A stretch of DNA of 64,000 bases from Acidimicrobiales bacterium (GCA_030747595.1 JASLKK010000005.1:142159-206158); one strand, 5' to 3'; shown: positions 32,668 through 41,668, counted from the stretch's first letter. Numbers and translations: made by a program. Notes: generated by a model from the sequence alone, not told the origin.

Positions 32668-33342
32668 ATGGCGAACGAGACACTGACCGCCGAGGTGCTG
32701 GCGAACACGGTCCCCGACGACAAAGTCCGGGATGAGAAGGAGAAAACTCCCCGGACTCGTCCACATTCGACGGCAACCCGTATGCCCGCCGCGGAACGGC
32801 GTCGCCAGATCCTCGACGTGGCCATCGAGACGTTCGCCCGATCTGGCTACCACGACACCTCGATGAACGCCATTGCCCGCGAGGCCGGCGTCACCAAGCC
32901 CGTCCTGTACCAGCACTTCGCCTCCAAGCACGAGTTGTTCGAGCTCCTGCTGGCCGAGACGGGCGACCATCTGATGCGGGCCATCGAAACCGCATCACAC
33001 GAGGAGACGCCCCGCGAGCGGGTCGAAGCCGGCTTCCGGGCCTTCTTCCACTTCTTTGAGGATCAACCGTCGGCGTTCACCGTCCTCTACGGCTCGGGCC
33101 TGGCCACCGAACCCGAGTTTCGTCGTGTCGTCCGCCGGGTCCGCGACACGTTCGCCGAACACCTAACCGGTCTGGTGGGTAACCGGAACCACGACGAGGC
33201 CCTCGCTCTGGCGGCCGGCATCAACGGCCTGTCCGAGGGGATGATTCGCCACTGGATGCACGAGGGGCAAACCCGTCCGGCTGACGAAATGGCCGCCCTG
33301 GCCGCCCGTCTGGCGTGGGGCGGCGTCGAGTCGCTGATCTGA
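32668..33342 (+). CDS. TetR-family transcriptional regulator
   Basis: 224 residues with a polar 40-residue N-terminal extension, then the TetR HTH (ERRRQILDVAIETFARSGY, TSMNAIAREAGVTKPVLYQHF, SKHELF; about residues 43-90) and an all-helical ligand domain. Neither neighbour is an obvious target; the preceding glycosyltransferase operon is on the same strand, and the next genes are convergent. Confidence 0.92.
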   Translation: MANETLTAEVLANTVPDDKVRDEKEKTPRTRPHSTATRMPAAERRRQILDVAIETFARSGYHDTSMNAIAREAGVTKPVLYQHFASKHELFELLLAETGDHLMRAIETASHEETPRERVEAGFRAFFHFFEDQPSAFTVLYGSGLATEPEFRRVVRRVRDTFAEHLTGLVGNRNHDEALALAAGINGLSEGMIRHWMHEGQTRPADEMAALAARLAWGGVESLI

Positions 33343-33429
33343 TCCGTTCCTGAAGATCCAGTGGTCCAGGAATCCGTCGCTCAGGATCCGGCAGCGCAAG
33401 ACCCCGACAAATTTGCGCGGGACAACGGT

Positions 33430-33996
33430 TCAGTCCAGAGGAACCGGCGAGATGTCGATCGGTTCGTCCGGTAGGTCACCGGCCACGATCGGGCTGAGGT
33501 GTTCTCGCAACAGGGCGGGTAGCAGCGGTTCGTCGGACGCCAGCAGGTCCTCGAGGGCCCACCATCGGGCGCCCATGAACGCCGCGGCCTCCAGCGCCTC
33601 GAGGTGTCGGGGCTGGTAGTCGCCCCCGTCGCACCAGGCCACGTGAATCTTTTCGTGGCTGTCGAAAAAGTACCCGCCGAACGTGAACTGAACGTGCTGG
33701 GTCCAGATGACCGGACCCATCTCCACGTTCTCGATGCCCGTCTCCTCGTAGAGCTCACGGGCCGCCGCGGTAGCGCTGTCCTCACCCCGATCGATGCCGC
33801 CACCGGGAATTTCCCACCAGGCCGGCTTATAAGGGTCCAGCGGATCCTCGGCATTGACGAGGAAGATCTGACCCTCGCGGTCCAACAGGACTACCCGGGC
33901 CGCCGGCCTCTTCAGGAACACGACGACGAGACCCCGTAGGAAGACACGGTCAGCGGCAATCGGTGCATCGGCCGACCAGGTCGAAGCGGTGAGCAT
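33430..33996 (-). CDS. Nudix hydrolase
   Basis: About 188 residues if started at ATG 33996; GTG 33921 is an alternative that removes a 46-bp overlap with the Fur gene. Nudix box [25 protein letters not shown] is complete (Glu pair in ELYEETG). Flanking segments [13 protein letters not shown] [21 protein letters not shown] and [11 protein letters not shown] fit small pyrophosphohydrolases of nucleoside diphosphate derivatives. Substrate unknown. It follows fur on the same strand. Confidence 0.85.
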   Translation of the reverse strand: MLTASTWSADAPIAADRVFLRGLVVVFLKRPAARVVLLDREGQIFLVNAEDPLDPYKPAWWEIPGGGIDRGEDSATAAARELYEETGIENVEMGPVIWTQHVQFTFGGYFFDSHEKIHVAWCDGGDYQPRHLEALEAAAFMGARWWALEDLLASDEPLLPALLREHLSPIVAGDLPDEPIDISPVPLD

Positions 33997-34435
33997 CCAC
34001 GCGGAAGCCCCGTTCGGCCGCCACGGCGGCCAACTCGGTCACCCGCCGCTCGAACTCGTCGGGCACCTCAAAGTCGTCGATGCGGCCACAACCGTCACAC
34101 ACCAGATGGTGGTGGTGACTGGTGAGGGACTCGTGTAGCTCGAACCGTGCGTAGTCGTCGCCCGAATCAACCCGGCGAACCACCGCGGCGTCTACCAACT
34201 CTCCGAGGTTCCGGTAGGCCGAGCTCTGGGCGAGGACCCTCCCTACATCGTGCTCACCGTCGAGGATCTCCGGCAGCGTGAGGGGGCGACCAGCGGCGGC
34301 CAGGATCTGGACCACCGCGTGACGCGACCGGCTGTACCGCATTCCTCCGGCCCGGAGTCGACGCCCAATGACCACGTGCAGGTCATCGGCTACGTGGCGG
34401 TGGTCATCGGTAGAGCCGGGCCTGGAATCTGACAC
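33950..34435 (-). CDS. Fur-family metal-responsive repressor
   Basis: 161 residues. Winged HTH ([39 protein letters not shown]) and dimerisation/metal domain with [17 protein letters not shown] and a C-terminal CTDC, giving two CxxC pairs for structural zinc plus the His cluster for the sensor site. Zur, Fur or another subtype cannot be decided. GTG start 34435 lies 7 nt after TAGGAT. Confidence 0.92.
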   Translation of the reverse strand: MSDSRPGSTDDHRHVADDLHVVIGRRLRAGGMRYSRSRHAVVQILAAAGRPLTLPEILDGEHDVGRVLAQSSAYRNLGELVDAAVVRRVDSGDDYARFELHESLTSHHHHLVCDGCGRIDDFEVPDEFERRVTELAAVAAERGFRVDAHRFDLVGRCTDCR

Positions 34436-34442
34436 GTTGGCG

Positions 34443-34448
34443 ATCCTA
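34443..34448 (-). promoter_or_regulatory. -10 box TAGGAT of the Fur-family gene
   Basis: On the minus strand TAGGAT ends 7 nt before GTG 34435; leaderless geometry. Confidence 0.5.
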
Positions 34449-34520
34449 GGGCCATCGACCGTTGCCGGGAATCAGTGGGAACGTGGATACACAGTGGAAA
34501 CGCCCCACCGGTGGGAGGTG

Positions 34521-35009
34521 TCAGGCGGGGTGCTTTCGCATGAGGGCGTTCCGACGAGCACGACACACCATCTCGTCCCTCGTGTTGTGGGCCCGATGCT
34601 CAAAGGTCACGATCCCAGCGTCGGGACGAGAGCCCGAGGCCCGGGCCGCCACTACCTCGGTCTCGAACCGGAGCGTGTCGCCGATCAGTACAGGCACCGG
34701 GAAGGTCGTCTCCTCGAAGCCCAGGTTGGCCACCGTGGTGCCCAGCGTCGTGTCACCCACGCTTACCCCGACCACCAACCCCAGGGTCAGCAAGCTATTC
34801 ACCAAGCGTTCGCCGAACTCGGTGCCGGACGCGAACTCGGCATCGAGGTGCAGGGGCTGCGGGTTGTGGGTCATAAGGCAGAACTGGAGGTTGTCGGCCT
34901 CGGTGATGGTGCGGGTCAGGGCATGGCGCACCACGAGGCCTACCGGGAGTTCCTCGAACCATCGGCCCGAGACACCGTGCTCCACCTGTCGTTCATCGCC
35001 GTCGCCCAT
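34521..35009 (-). CDS. MaoC-like dehydratase/hydratase
   Basis: 162 residues, hot-dog fold. Family start [15 protein letters not shown], catalytic region [20 protein letters not shown] (Asp and His), [10 protein letters not shown]. Such proteins hydrate or dehydrate short acyl-CoA thioesters; close relatives include mesaconyl-CoA hydratase. Divergent from the acetoacetyl-CoA synthetase gene, which supports acyl-CoA metabolism. CAGACT ends 7 nt before its ATG, as at etfB. Confidence 0.85.
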   Translation of the reverse strand: MGDGDERQVEHGVSGRWFEELPVGLVVRHALTRTITEADNLQFCLMTHNPQPLHLDAEFASGTEFGERLVNSLLTLGLVVGVSVGDTTLGTTVANLGFEETTFPVPVLIGDTLRFETEVVAARASGSRPDAGIVTFEHRAHNTRDEMVCRARRNALMRKHPA

Positions 35010-35070
35010 GCCCCGCAGTCTGACCCGTCGGACAGTCGCCGGTTGCAGCGGCCTGCACCGGGCGACTGGC

Positions 35071-35076
35071 TAGTTT
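35071..35076 (+). promoter_or_regulatory. -10 box TAGTTT of the acetoacetyl-CoA synthetase gene
   Basis: TAGTTT ends 8 nt before GTG 35085, and no SD precedes the GTG; it supports this start over any of the earlier in-frame codons. Confidence 0.45.
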
Positions 35077-35084
35077 CAGCAGTC

Positions 35085-37043
35085 GTGAGCAACCCCCTGT
35101 GGATCCCCGACAATGCCCGGGTGGCGGGGACCCAGGTCGACGGGTTCCGACGGTCCATGGGGGTCGACGGCGGCTACCACGAACTCCACCGGTGGTCGGT
35201 CGACCATCCGGCGGATTTCTGGCAGGCCGTGTGGAGCCAGTTGGGCGTGGTCGGTGATCCCGGAGCCGCCGTGCTGACTCATGACGGGTCCGGCCACCTC
35301 ACCGGCACCCGCTTCTTTCCCGACGGGCGCCTGAACTTCGCCGAAAACCTTCTGGGTGTCGCGGACAACCGTCCTGCTCTGGTGTTCCGTGGTGAGGACC
35401 CCGAGGTGGCTGGCGCACGACATACCCTGACCCGCCGGGACCTCCATCATCTGGTGTCACGCCTCCAGCAGGCCATGCTGGGGCTCGGGGTAGCGCCCGG
35501 CGACCGGGTGGCTGCATGGATGCCCAACGTGCCCGAAACCTGCGCCGTGATGTTGGCCGCCGCGTCCATCGGTGCAACCTTCTCGTCGACGTCGCCTGAC
35601 TTCGGGGCCTCTGGGGTTATCGACCGATTCGGGCAGATCCGGCCTGTGGTCCTCTTCGCCTCCGACGGCTATCGCTACGGCGGGCGCCGCTACAACGTCA
35701 CCGGGCGCCTGGCTGAAGTGGCCGATGCCCTGCCCTCCCTGAAGCGCCTCGTCGTGGTTCCCGAAGATCCGCTGGCCGGGCCGGTTGGCCTGCTGCCCGA
35801 CGGGGCCATCACGTTGGACGAGTTCCTAGCGCCGCACCAGGTCGACGTGGTCCGGTACGTGGACCTCCCCTTTGACCACCCGTTGTACGTCTTGTACTCG
35901 TCGGGCACCACTGGACGCCCCAAATGCATCGTCCACCGGGCGGGCGGCATCCTCCTCAAGCACTTGGTCGAACATCGTTTGCAGTGCGACGTCCGGGCTG
36001 GTGATCGGGTCTTCTACTTCACGACGGCCGGTTGGATGATGTGGAACTGGTTGGTCTCCGGACTGGCCGCCGACGCCACTGTGGTCCTCTACGACGGCTC
36101 ACCCTTCCAACCCAACGGCAGTCGACTCTTCGACCTGGCCGACGAGTGCGACCTCACGTTCTTGGGGGTTTCGGCCAAGTTCATCGACTCGGTGGCCGCT
36201 GCCGGACTCCGTCCCGTCGAGACCCATGCACTGGAGAACCTCCGGACGGTCTGCTCCACCGGCAGCCCCCTCAGCCACGAGGGATTCGCCCACGTGTACG
36301 CCGACTGGTCGCCCGAAGTCCATTTGGCGTCGATCTCCGGAGGCACAGACCTCTGCGGCTGCCTAGTGGCCGGACACCCCGCCGGGCCGGTCCACGCCGG
36401 GCAAATCCAGGGGCCGGTCCTAGGGATGGGCATGGACGTGGTGGACGAAGACGGCGCTACGACTGGTCCCGGGGTTCGCGGCGAGCTGGTGTGTCGGACA
36501 GCGTTCCCGTCCATGCCGTTGGGCTTCTGGGACGACCCCGGTGACAAGCGTTACCGCGCCGCCTACTTCGACCGGTTCGAAGGGCTCTGGCACCAGGGCG
36601 ACTTCGCTGAACGCACCCCTGAGGGTGGCTTCGTCATCCACGGGCGGTCCGATGCCACCCTCAACCCGGGCGGGGTACGGATCGGCACCGCGGAGATCTA
36701 CCGACGGGTCGAGCATCTCGACGAGATCGTCGAGGCACTCGTCATCGGTCAGCCGTGGCAGGGCGACGTCCGGGTAGTCCTGTTCGTGGTGACCGCCGAC
36801 GGCGTCGTGCTCGACGACGACCTCCGGGACCGGATCCGCGCCGACGTGCGGATGGGCGCATCACCGCGCCACGTGCCGGCGGTGATCCTCGAGGTGCCCG
36901 AGCTGCCCCGCACCCGATCGGGCAAGCTCGTGGAGCTGGCCGTGCGTGCCGTGGTGGAGGGCCGGCCGATCACCAACGTCGAGGCGCTGGCCAATCCCGA
37001 GACCCTCGACCACTTCCGGGACCTTCCGGAACTGGTGCCGTGA
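35085..37043 (+). CDS. aacS: Acetoacetate--CoA ligase
   Basis: 652 residues, the normal AacS length, from GTG 35085 (MSNPLWIPDN as translated). It activates acetoacetate to acetoacetyl-CoA with ATP. Adenylate-forming motifs: YSSGTTGRPKCIVH (phosphate-binding loop), FTTAGWMMWNW, SISGGTDLCGCLV, and GRSDATLNPGGVRIGTAEIY with the conserved Asp and Gly; the catalytic Lys is in RTRSGKLVEL near the C-terminus. The open frame upstream to 34368 runs through the divergent gene region and is rejected. Confidence 0.95.
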   Translation: MSNPLWIPDNARVAGTQVDGFRRSMGVDGGYHELHRWSVDHPADFWQAVWSQLGVVGDPGAAVLTHDGSGHLTGTRFFPDGRLNFAENLLGVADNRPALVFRGEDPEVAGARHTLTRRDLHHLVSRLQQAMLGLGVAPGDRVAAWMPNVPETCAVMLAAASIGATFSSTSPDFGASGVIDRFGQIRPVVLFASDGYRYGGRRYNVTGRLAEVADALPSLKRLVVVPEDPLAGPVGLLPDGAITLDEFLAPHQVDVVRYVDLPFDHPLYVLYSSGTTGRPKCIVHRAGGILLKHLVEHRLQCDVRAGDRVFYFTTAGWMMWNWLVSGLAADATVVLYDGSPFQPNGSRLFDLADECDLTFLGVSAKFIDSVAAAGLRPVETHALENLRTVCSTGSPLSHEGFAHVYADWSPEVHLASISGGTDLCGCLVAGHPAGPVHAGQIQGPVLGMGMDVVDEDGATTGPGVRGELVCRTAFPSMPLGFWDDPGDKRYRAAYFDRFEGLWHQGDFAERTPEGGFVIHGRSDATLNPGGVRIGTAEIYRRVEHLDEIVEALVIGQPWQGDVRVVLFVVTADGVVLDDDLRDRIRADVRMGASPRHVPAVILEVPELPRTRSGKLVELAVRAVVEGRPITNVEALANPETLDHFRDLPELVP

Positions 37044-37107
37044 CCCGGGGCCTCTGAGGGGGGGGTCGGTCAACAACTGACTCCCTGCAGGCTGACCATT
37101 AAGCCGG

Positions 37108-37728
37108 TCAAATGTCGCTGAGGGACACTCCAGCCACCTGTAGATGGCCCAGTTCGTTCATGGAACGCACCGACCGGTGCCCGGCTGATGACGCGGCCAC
37201 CCGCGCCACCGACGTGTAGTGGGCCTCATAGAACATCACTCGCCCGATGCCCAGCAGGTGAGACAGGTAGGCCGACACCACTCCGCCGTGACAACCCACG
37301 GCCACGGTCCGCCCCGGGTTGGCGGCGATGATCCGGCCCATTCCCTCGACCACCTGGGCCTGAAAGGCCTCGGGGTCGGGCAGGTCGTCGCCGGCCATCA
37401 TCGCCTCCCAGCGGGGGTCACCGCTGGCCTTTAGGTGCTCAATGGGGATGTACTCCGGCTCACCCTGGTCGTACTCGTTGACCATCGGCTCGATGACCAG
37501 TTCGAGGCCCAGGCGGGCGGCCAAGGGTGCCACAGTCTGCTGCGCCCGGGCCTTGGGACTGGCGTACACGGCGTCGATCCGCTGCGCGGTCGGCGGGTTC
37601 ACGAACCAGTCGGCCAGCGCCTCGGCCTGCCGGCAGCCCAGCTCAGACAGCACCGGGTCGGCCTCGGCCCCGGTGTCACGGTTGTCGACGGTGACCGGGA
37701 GGCCGTGGCGGATCAGTAGGAGCTCCAT
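37108..37728 (-). CDS. Histidine phosphatase family protein
   Basis: 206 residues: LLLIRHGLPVTVDN, YASPKARAQQT, VNEYDQGE and AVGCHGGVVSAYLSHLLG with the second catalytic His. Phosphoglycerate-mutase-like branch; substrate unknown. ATG 37728 begins 48 bp from the divergent F420-type oxidoreductase gene; TACTGT (37738-37743) on the minus strand ends 9 nt before it. Confidence 0.88.
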   Translation of the reverse strand: MELLLIRHGLPVTVDNRDTGAEADPVLSELGCRQAEALADWFVNPPTAQRIDAVYASPKARAQQTVAPLAARLGLELVIEPMVNEYDQGEPEYIPIEHLKASGDPRWEAMMAGDDLPDPEAFQAQVVEGMGRIIAANPGRTVAVGCHGGVVSAYLSHLLGIGRVMFYEAHYTSVARVAASSAGHRSVRSMNELGHLQVAGVSLSDI

Positions 37729-37763
37729 GACCGGCGGACAGTAGCGGCGCGACCGGCCCCCGC

Positions 37764-37769
37764 TACCTT
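37764..37769 (+). promoter_or_regulatory. -10 box TACCTT of the oxidoreductase gene
   Basis: TACCTT ends 7 nt before ATG 37777; leaderless geometry. Confidence 0.5.
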
Positions 37770-37776
37770 CGGCGCC

Positions 37777-38814
37777 ATGAAGATCGACGGAGGACTCACC
37801 GGACTCACCACGCCCGCCGACAAGAGCGGCATCGGCGCCATCGGCGAGGCGGCCCGCCGCCTGGAGGAGGCCGGCTACTCCGGGGCCTGGACGGCCGAAA
37901 CCAGCCACGACCCGTTTCTGCCCCACATGGTGGCCGCTGAACACACTGAGCGCATCGAGTTGGGCACGTCGATCGCCGTGGCGTTCGCCCGTAATCCGAT
38001 GCTGCTGGCCAATCTGGGCCATGACCTGCAGCGTTACAGCGACGGTCGGTTCATCATGGGTCTGGGTACTCAGATCAAGCCCCACATCACCAAGCGCTTC
38101 TCGATGGAATGGTCCAGGCCGGCAGCCCGCATGCGCGAGATGATCAGCGCCATGCGGGCCATCTGGTCCACCTGGAACGACGGCGAGAAGCTGGCCTTCC
38201 GTGGCGACTTCTACTCGCACACCTTGATGACCCCGTTCTTCGATCCCGGCCCCAACGAGTGCGGACCTCCCAAGGTGTTCATCGCCGCGGTCGGTCCGCT
38301 CATGTCCGAGGTGGCAGGCGAGGTATGCGACGGACTCATCTGCCATGCCTTCAGCACTGAGCAGTATCTCCGGGAGGTCACCATTCCGGCCATCGAGCGG
38401 GGCCTTGAGAAGTCGGGCCGCACCATGAACGACTTTGAGATCGTCGGACCGGGCTTCGTGGTGACCGGCAGCACCGAGGAGGCCATGGCGAAGGCAGCCA
38501 CCGGGGTCCGTCAGCAGATCGCCTTCTACGGCTCCACGCCGGCCTACCGGCCCGTTCTGGAGACCCACGGTTGGGGTGACCTCCAGGACGACCTGAACCG
38601 CATGTCCAAGCTGGGCCAGTGGCAGGAGATGGGCGAACTCATCGACGACGAGGTGTTGGACGCCTTCGCGGTGGTCGGCGAACAGGGCGCGGTGGCCACC
38701 GGCTTCCGGGACCGCTACGGCGACTGTGTGGACCGGCTGAGCTTTTACACCCAGGGCGGTGAGGGTGGTGCAGCGTTCTGGGAGCCAATCATCGCCGACC
38801 TATCGACCACCTGA
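37777..38814 (+). CDS. F420-type luciferase-like (LLM) oxidoreductase
   Basis: 345 residues, TIM-barrel bacterial luciferase family, of the TIGR03617-like branch predicted to use coenzyme F420. Visible: ARRLEEAGYSGAWTAETSHDP, IELGTSIAVAFARNP, YSDGRFIMGLGTQIKPH, WSRPAARMREMISAM and GPPKVFIAAVGPLMSEVAGEV. Together with the FrhB-like gene it points to F420 use by this organism; the cofactor assignment is by family. A U-tract terminator follows 115 bp after the stop. Confidence 0.9.
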   Translation: MKIDGGLTGLTTPADKSGIGAIGEAARRLEEAGYSGAWTAETSHDPFLPHMVAAEHTERIELGTSIAVAFARNPMLLANLGHDLQRYSDGRFIMGLGTQIKPHITKRFSMEWSRPAARMREMISAMRAIWSTWNDGEKLAFRGDFYSHTLMTPFFDPGPNECGPPKVFIAAVGPLMSEVAGEVCDGLICHAFSTEQYLREVTIPAIERGLEKSGRTMNDFEIVGPGFVVTGSTEEAMAKAATGVRQQIAFYGSTPAYRPVLETHGWGDLQDDLNRMSKLGQWQEMGELIDDEVLDAFAVVGEQGAVATGFRDRYGDCVDRLSFYTQGGEGGAAFWEPIIADLSTT

Positions 38815-38928
38815 CGCCCATTAGTAGATTTGAAGCCGTGGGAGCCAGCGTGACGCCGTAACCGGCGGCGCCAAGGCCGTCCTGCGGACCGGCAGCGTGT
38901 TCGACCTGTCCCTGCGGTAAACGGCGAA

Positions 38929-38964
38929 AGAGCGCCACCCGAAGGTGACGCTCTCTGGCGTTTT
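38929..38964 (+). terminator. Rho-independent terminator with U-tract
   Basis: AGAGCG-C-CACC / GGTG-A-CGCTCT with loop CGAA (38929-38954), one mismatch, then TTTT at 38961-38964. It is the only hairpin plus U-tract I found here. The 110 bp before it hold no supported gene; one frame ends in VTGGAKAVLRTGSVFDLSLR before a stop at about 38920, perhaps the tail of a lost gene. Confidence 0.65.
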
Positions 38965-39049
38965 CGTTCGTCTGGCCAGATGGTGATGACGGTCCGCTCC
39001 CCTGCCCTGATTCCGTACCGTCCATCTGCCTGTTGCCGGGCCCGGTGGA

Positions 39050-39400
39050 TCAGCTGTTGATGACGTCTGTCACCGTTCCGGCTTCTTCGCCGCCGACCAC
39101 GATGAGGCGCAGCCGGTCCAGGCGGAGGTCCGCTGTCATGGGGGTCGGTTCGCCCTCCACGGTGAAGATCACCTGGGTGTCCCAGCCGGCGTCGTGTGCC
39201 ATCTTCTGGGCTTCGCGCCACGGCAGGCCGATCAGCAGGTCGGTGCGGATCCACGCTTCCCGTTCGGCGCCGGACTTGGGCTCGTCGAGGGCCCAGGAGT
39301 TGTACCACCTGGGCTGGCTGCGCAGGCCGGAGTCCGAACCACACCCGACCAGGAGACCGATGGCGAGGGTTACTGCTGCAAGGAGTTTGATGGTACGCAT
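39050..39400 (-). CDS. I78-inhibitor-like lipoprotein (copy B)
   Basis: 116 residues. Signal peptide with lipobox GLLVGCGSD (ATG 39400 chosen so that the signal peptide starts the protein). The mature part reads LIGLPWREAQKMAHDAGW, then PMTADLRLDRLRLIV and GTVTDV, matching the pattern of peptidase inhibitor family I78 (lvG..e..A...aG, TmDyrpdRLnv, G.Vt.v). Tandem paralogue of the next gene upstream, sharing CGSDSGLRS and REAWIRTDLLIGLPWREA. Probably anchored outside the cytoplasmic membrane. Confidence 0.75.
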   Translation of the reverse strand: MRTIKLLAAVTLAIGLLVGCGSDSGLRSQPRWYNSWALDEPKSGAEREAWIRTDLLIGLPWREAQKMAHDAGWDTQVIFTVEGEPTPMTADLRLDRLRLIVVGGEEAGTVTDVINS

Positions 39401-39407
39401 GGTGTGA

Positions 39408-39776
39408 TCAGCCTTCGGAGACGTTGCTGACCGTCCCGGCTTCTTCGCCACCTGTCACGACGATGCGTAGCCGATCCCATTGCGAGTCGAGGGTCCAGGC
39501 CATGGACTCTTGGTCCTCTGCGGGGAAGTACATCTCGGTGTGCCAGCCGGCGTCGTCTGCCATCTGTCGGGCTTCGCGCCACGGCAGGCCGATCAGTAGG
39601 TCGGTGCGGATCCATGCTTCGCGTTCGATGCCGGTCTTGATCTCTTCGAGGGCCCCGTAGTCGGGGCTGCGCAGGCCGGAGTCTGAACCGCAGCCGGCTA
39701 GGAGGCTGGCGGTGATGGCTGCTGTTGCGAGGATTCCGCTGAAAGGCATGGTATGGAAAACCGTCCTGGCTGTCAT
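39408..39776 (-). CDS. I78-inhibitor-like lipoprotein (copy A)
   Basis: 122 residues from ATG 39776 (ATG 39749 also possible). Lipobox SLLAGCGSD, then the shared block REAWIRTDLLIGLPWREA and LDSQWDRLRIVVTGGEEAGTV. Differs from copy B mainly in the linker after the lipobox and in the TEMYFPAEDQESMAW loop, which in I78 inhibitors would be the reactive region. Seven bp separate the two copies, so they are cotranscribed and arose by tandem duplication. Confidence 0.75.
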   Translation of the reverse strand: MTARTVFHTMPFSGILATAAITASLLAGCGSDSGLRSPDYGALEEIKTGIEREAWIRTDLLIGLPWREARQMADDAGWHTEMYFPAEDQESMAWTLDSQWDRLRIVVTGGEEAGTVSNVSEG

Positions 39777-39802
39777 GGGGCGTGTCCGCATTTCTTGTGT
39801 GC

Positions 39803-41461
39803 CTAGTGACAGATCGCCCCGTCCGGGCGGTCGACAGTGGTCACCGTGATGACGAGGTCGTCTGCGTTGTGGTACGCCGGGTCGGATAGTTCGTCTACGA
39901 CGGTCACGCGGATCTCGGTGATCTGGTCGCCGTCGGCGATTCCGTCGCCGGCGCCTGACGTGGCGAACGTGAGCATGCCCGCCGGCATCGAGGCCCCCCA
40001 GTCCCCCAGTGGCCAGTCGTCGGGTTCGATGGTGACCTGGAGGGTCTCGGACGTTTCGGTCTGGCTGGTGTCGGCGCAACCGCCAGCTGCGGCTCCGAGG
40101 TTGACTTCGGTCGGGTCCCAGGTGATGTCGAGGACCACTGGGGTGGTCGGCTCGGACGTCAGCCAGAACATCAGGCCGATGTCGCGGCCTGATGCCTCCC
40201 AGTATTCGACCTCTTTGCCGCACGTCGAGTAGCCGGCGCATTCCGGACCCAGGAGGCCGAAGTCGACCTCCCAGCCGGTCTGCCAGACCAGTTGGCCGGG
40301 CGTGGCGCCCTCTATGAAGTGCGGCGTGGGCGGCCGAAGGGGCGGTGACCAATCGACCAGGGCGCAGTTGTCCATCCCCAGGGCTGCTTCGAGGTTCCAG
40401 TCGTACCGCACTCGGCCGACGTCGAAGATGAAGACCTCGCCGTCGACCTCCACGGCTCGTGCCCTGTAGTCGTAGACCGTGTCGCCGTACCTGTCCCGCA
40501 TCGGCTCGAGGGCCCACTCCTCGTACTGTTCGAGGCCGTACTCCGGCGGGTGGTAGTAGTCGTTGGCGACGAAAACCCCGTCGACCACGTACCACACCTC
40601 GCCCAGGCCGAACGGTCCGCAGTCGAAGCCGATCTCGAGTAGATGCCGGTCCCTCTTGGAGTCCCTGACTGTCGCCCGGCGTAGATGGTCGAAGTCCACG
40701 GTGCAGGTGTCCAGGTCGACGTCCAAACCCCTATCTATGGCGTCCTGCCGAATGCCCGGATGAAGGTAGGGGCACGCGATGTCACGGAGATCGAGCTGGC
40801 CCCAGAGGACCTCGGTGACCTCGATCGACCCGCCGTCGAGGTAGTCGTCCCAGGTGTTCGGCTCGACCGTGACGGTGTCCAGCTCATACGGTTCACACGA
40901 GCCGTCTACCGGGTCCTCGGCCCACCAGCCGCCGTCGAACAGGTAGTCGACGCCTTCACCGTCCACGGCAGCCACCACCCGGTGGTAGGTCTTCCCGAGG
41001 GCTGTCATCGCCACTCCAGCCGTTTCGGGTTCGACGGGCTCGCCATCGATCCAGTGTTCGGCGCTCAGCCCGTCCGGGCCACAGTAGACGCTCGTCTCCA
41101 GGGTGACGTCGCCGACCTCCTGGGTGAATGCATCCATCACCAGGATGGTCGGCGTCGGGGGGTCGACAACCGTCGGACCGGGCAACGTCGGCAGCGTGGA
41201 CGTCGTCGTGGTCGTAGACGTCGTGGACGTGGTGGTCGTGGACGTGGTCGTGTTAGTGGCTGCCATGGGGCCGACCGTCGTTGTCGGAGCTGACGTCGTG
41301 GTCGGAGCCACCGTCGTAGACGTGGTCGGAGCCACCGTCGTGGACATGGTGCTGGACGTCGCAGCAGCCGGCTCGGCTACCGGCTCAGGGCCTGCAGATC
41401 CACAGGCCAATCCGATGCATGCCAGTACGGAGACCGCCGTAGAAATCATAAGTACACGCAC
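39803..41461 (-). CDS. Large lipoprotein with Thr/Ser-rich linker, unknown function
   Basis: 552 residues. GTG 41461 has an AGGAGAG sequence about 8 nt upstream and gives a signal peptide with lipobox GLACGS. Residues about 33-95 are a Thr/Ser/Pro/Val linker (blocks such as TTSTTVAPTTT), like cell-wall-spanning linkers. The exported part is acidic, rich in Trp, Tyr and Asp, with about ten cysteines (for example VYCGPDGLS, GFDCGPFGLG), and two regions open with a similar CGP-G-L phrase, suggesting repeated modules. No domain recognised. It lies 26 bp upstream of the I78-like pair, same strand. Confidence 0.75.
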   Translation of the reverse strand: MRVLMISTAVSVLACIGLACGSAGPEPVAEPAAATSSTMSTTVAPTTSTTVAPTTTSAPTTTVGPMAATNTTTSTTTTSTTSTTTTTSTLPTLPGPTVVDPPTPTILVMDAFTQEVGDVTLETSVYCGPDGLSAEHWIDGEPVEPETAGVAMTALGKTYHRVVAAVDGEGVDYLFDGGWWAEDPVDGSCEPYELDTVTVEPNTWDDYLDGGSIEVTEVLWGQLDLRDIACPYLHPGIRQDAIDRGLDVDLDTCTVDFDHLRRATVRDSKRDRHLLEIGFDCGPFGLGEVWYVVDGVFVANDYYHPPEYGLEQYEEWALEPMRDRYGDTVYDYRARAVEVDGEVFIFDVGRVRYDWNLEAALGMDNCALVDWSPPLRPPTPHFIEGATPGQLVWQTGWEVDFGLLGPECAGYSTCGKEVEYWEASGRDIGLMFWLTSEPTTPVVLDITWDPTEVNLGAAAGGCADTSQTETSETLQVTIEPDDWPLGDWGASMPAGMLTFATSGAGDGIADGDQITEIRVTVVDELSDPAYHNADDLVITVTTVDRPDGAICH

Positions 41462-41668
41462 TTTGCGAACTCTCCTACATGTCTGGAGGAACCGGACCTG
41501 TTGGATTGGCTCAGGTATCTGAATGGACAAAGTTTCCGCACCGGAGGTCCCAGTGGCTCCCGCACATTCGAGCGTATGTCGCCCCCTCGTATGAAGGGGT
41601 GCGGGTGCCGGCCCCCTGCCAGGCAGGTCCGAACCGCATCTGGTCAGGAAGGCACAAGGAAGGCGGCG

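Noticed and set aside
33343..33429. Possible hairpin TTCCTG/CAGGAA between the TetR and Nudix genes
   Set aside because: Loop of 14 nt and weak stem; not enough to call a terminator.
34368..35084. N-terminal extension of the acetoacetyl-CoA synthetase frame
   Set aside because: It lies antisense to the MaoC-like gene and upstream of a clear GTG with a promoter box; the shorter protein has the normal family length.
37108..38568. 486-codon minus-strand frame including the phosphatase and the region opposite the LLM gene
   Set aside because: Only the first 206 codons before 37108 belong to the phosphatase (ATG 37728); the rest is antisense to a recognised oxidoreductase.
39783..40595. Long N-terminal extension of the second I78-like lipoprotein frame
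   Set aside because: It runs out of frame through the large lipoprotein gene and is arginine-rich; the signal peptide at 39776 marks the true start.
41170..41360. Short tandem repeats rich in gtcgtcgtgg-like words, considered as a repeat array or CRISPR
   Set aside because: They are codons of the Thr/Ser/Val linker in the large lipoprotein; no regular spacer or repeat length.
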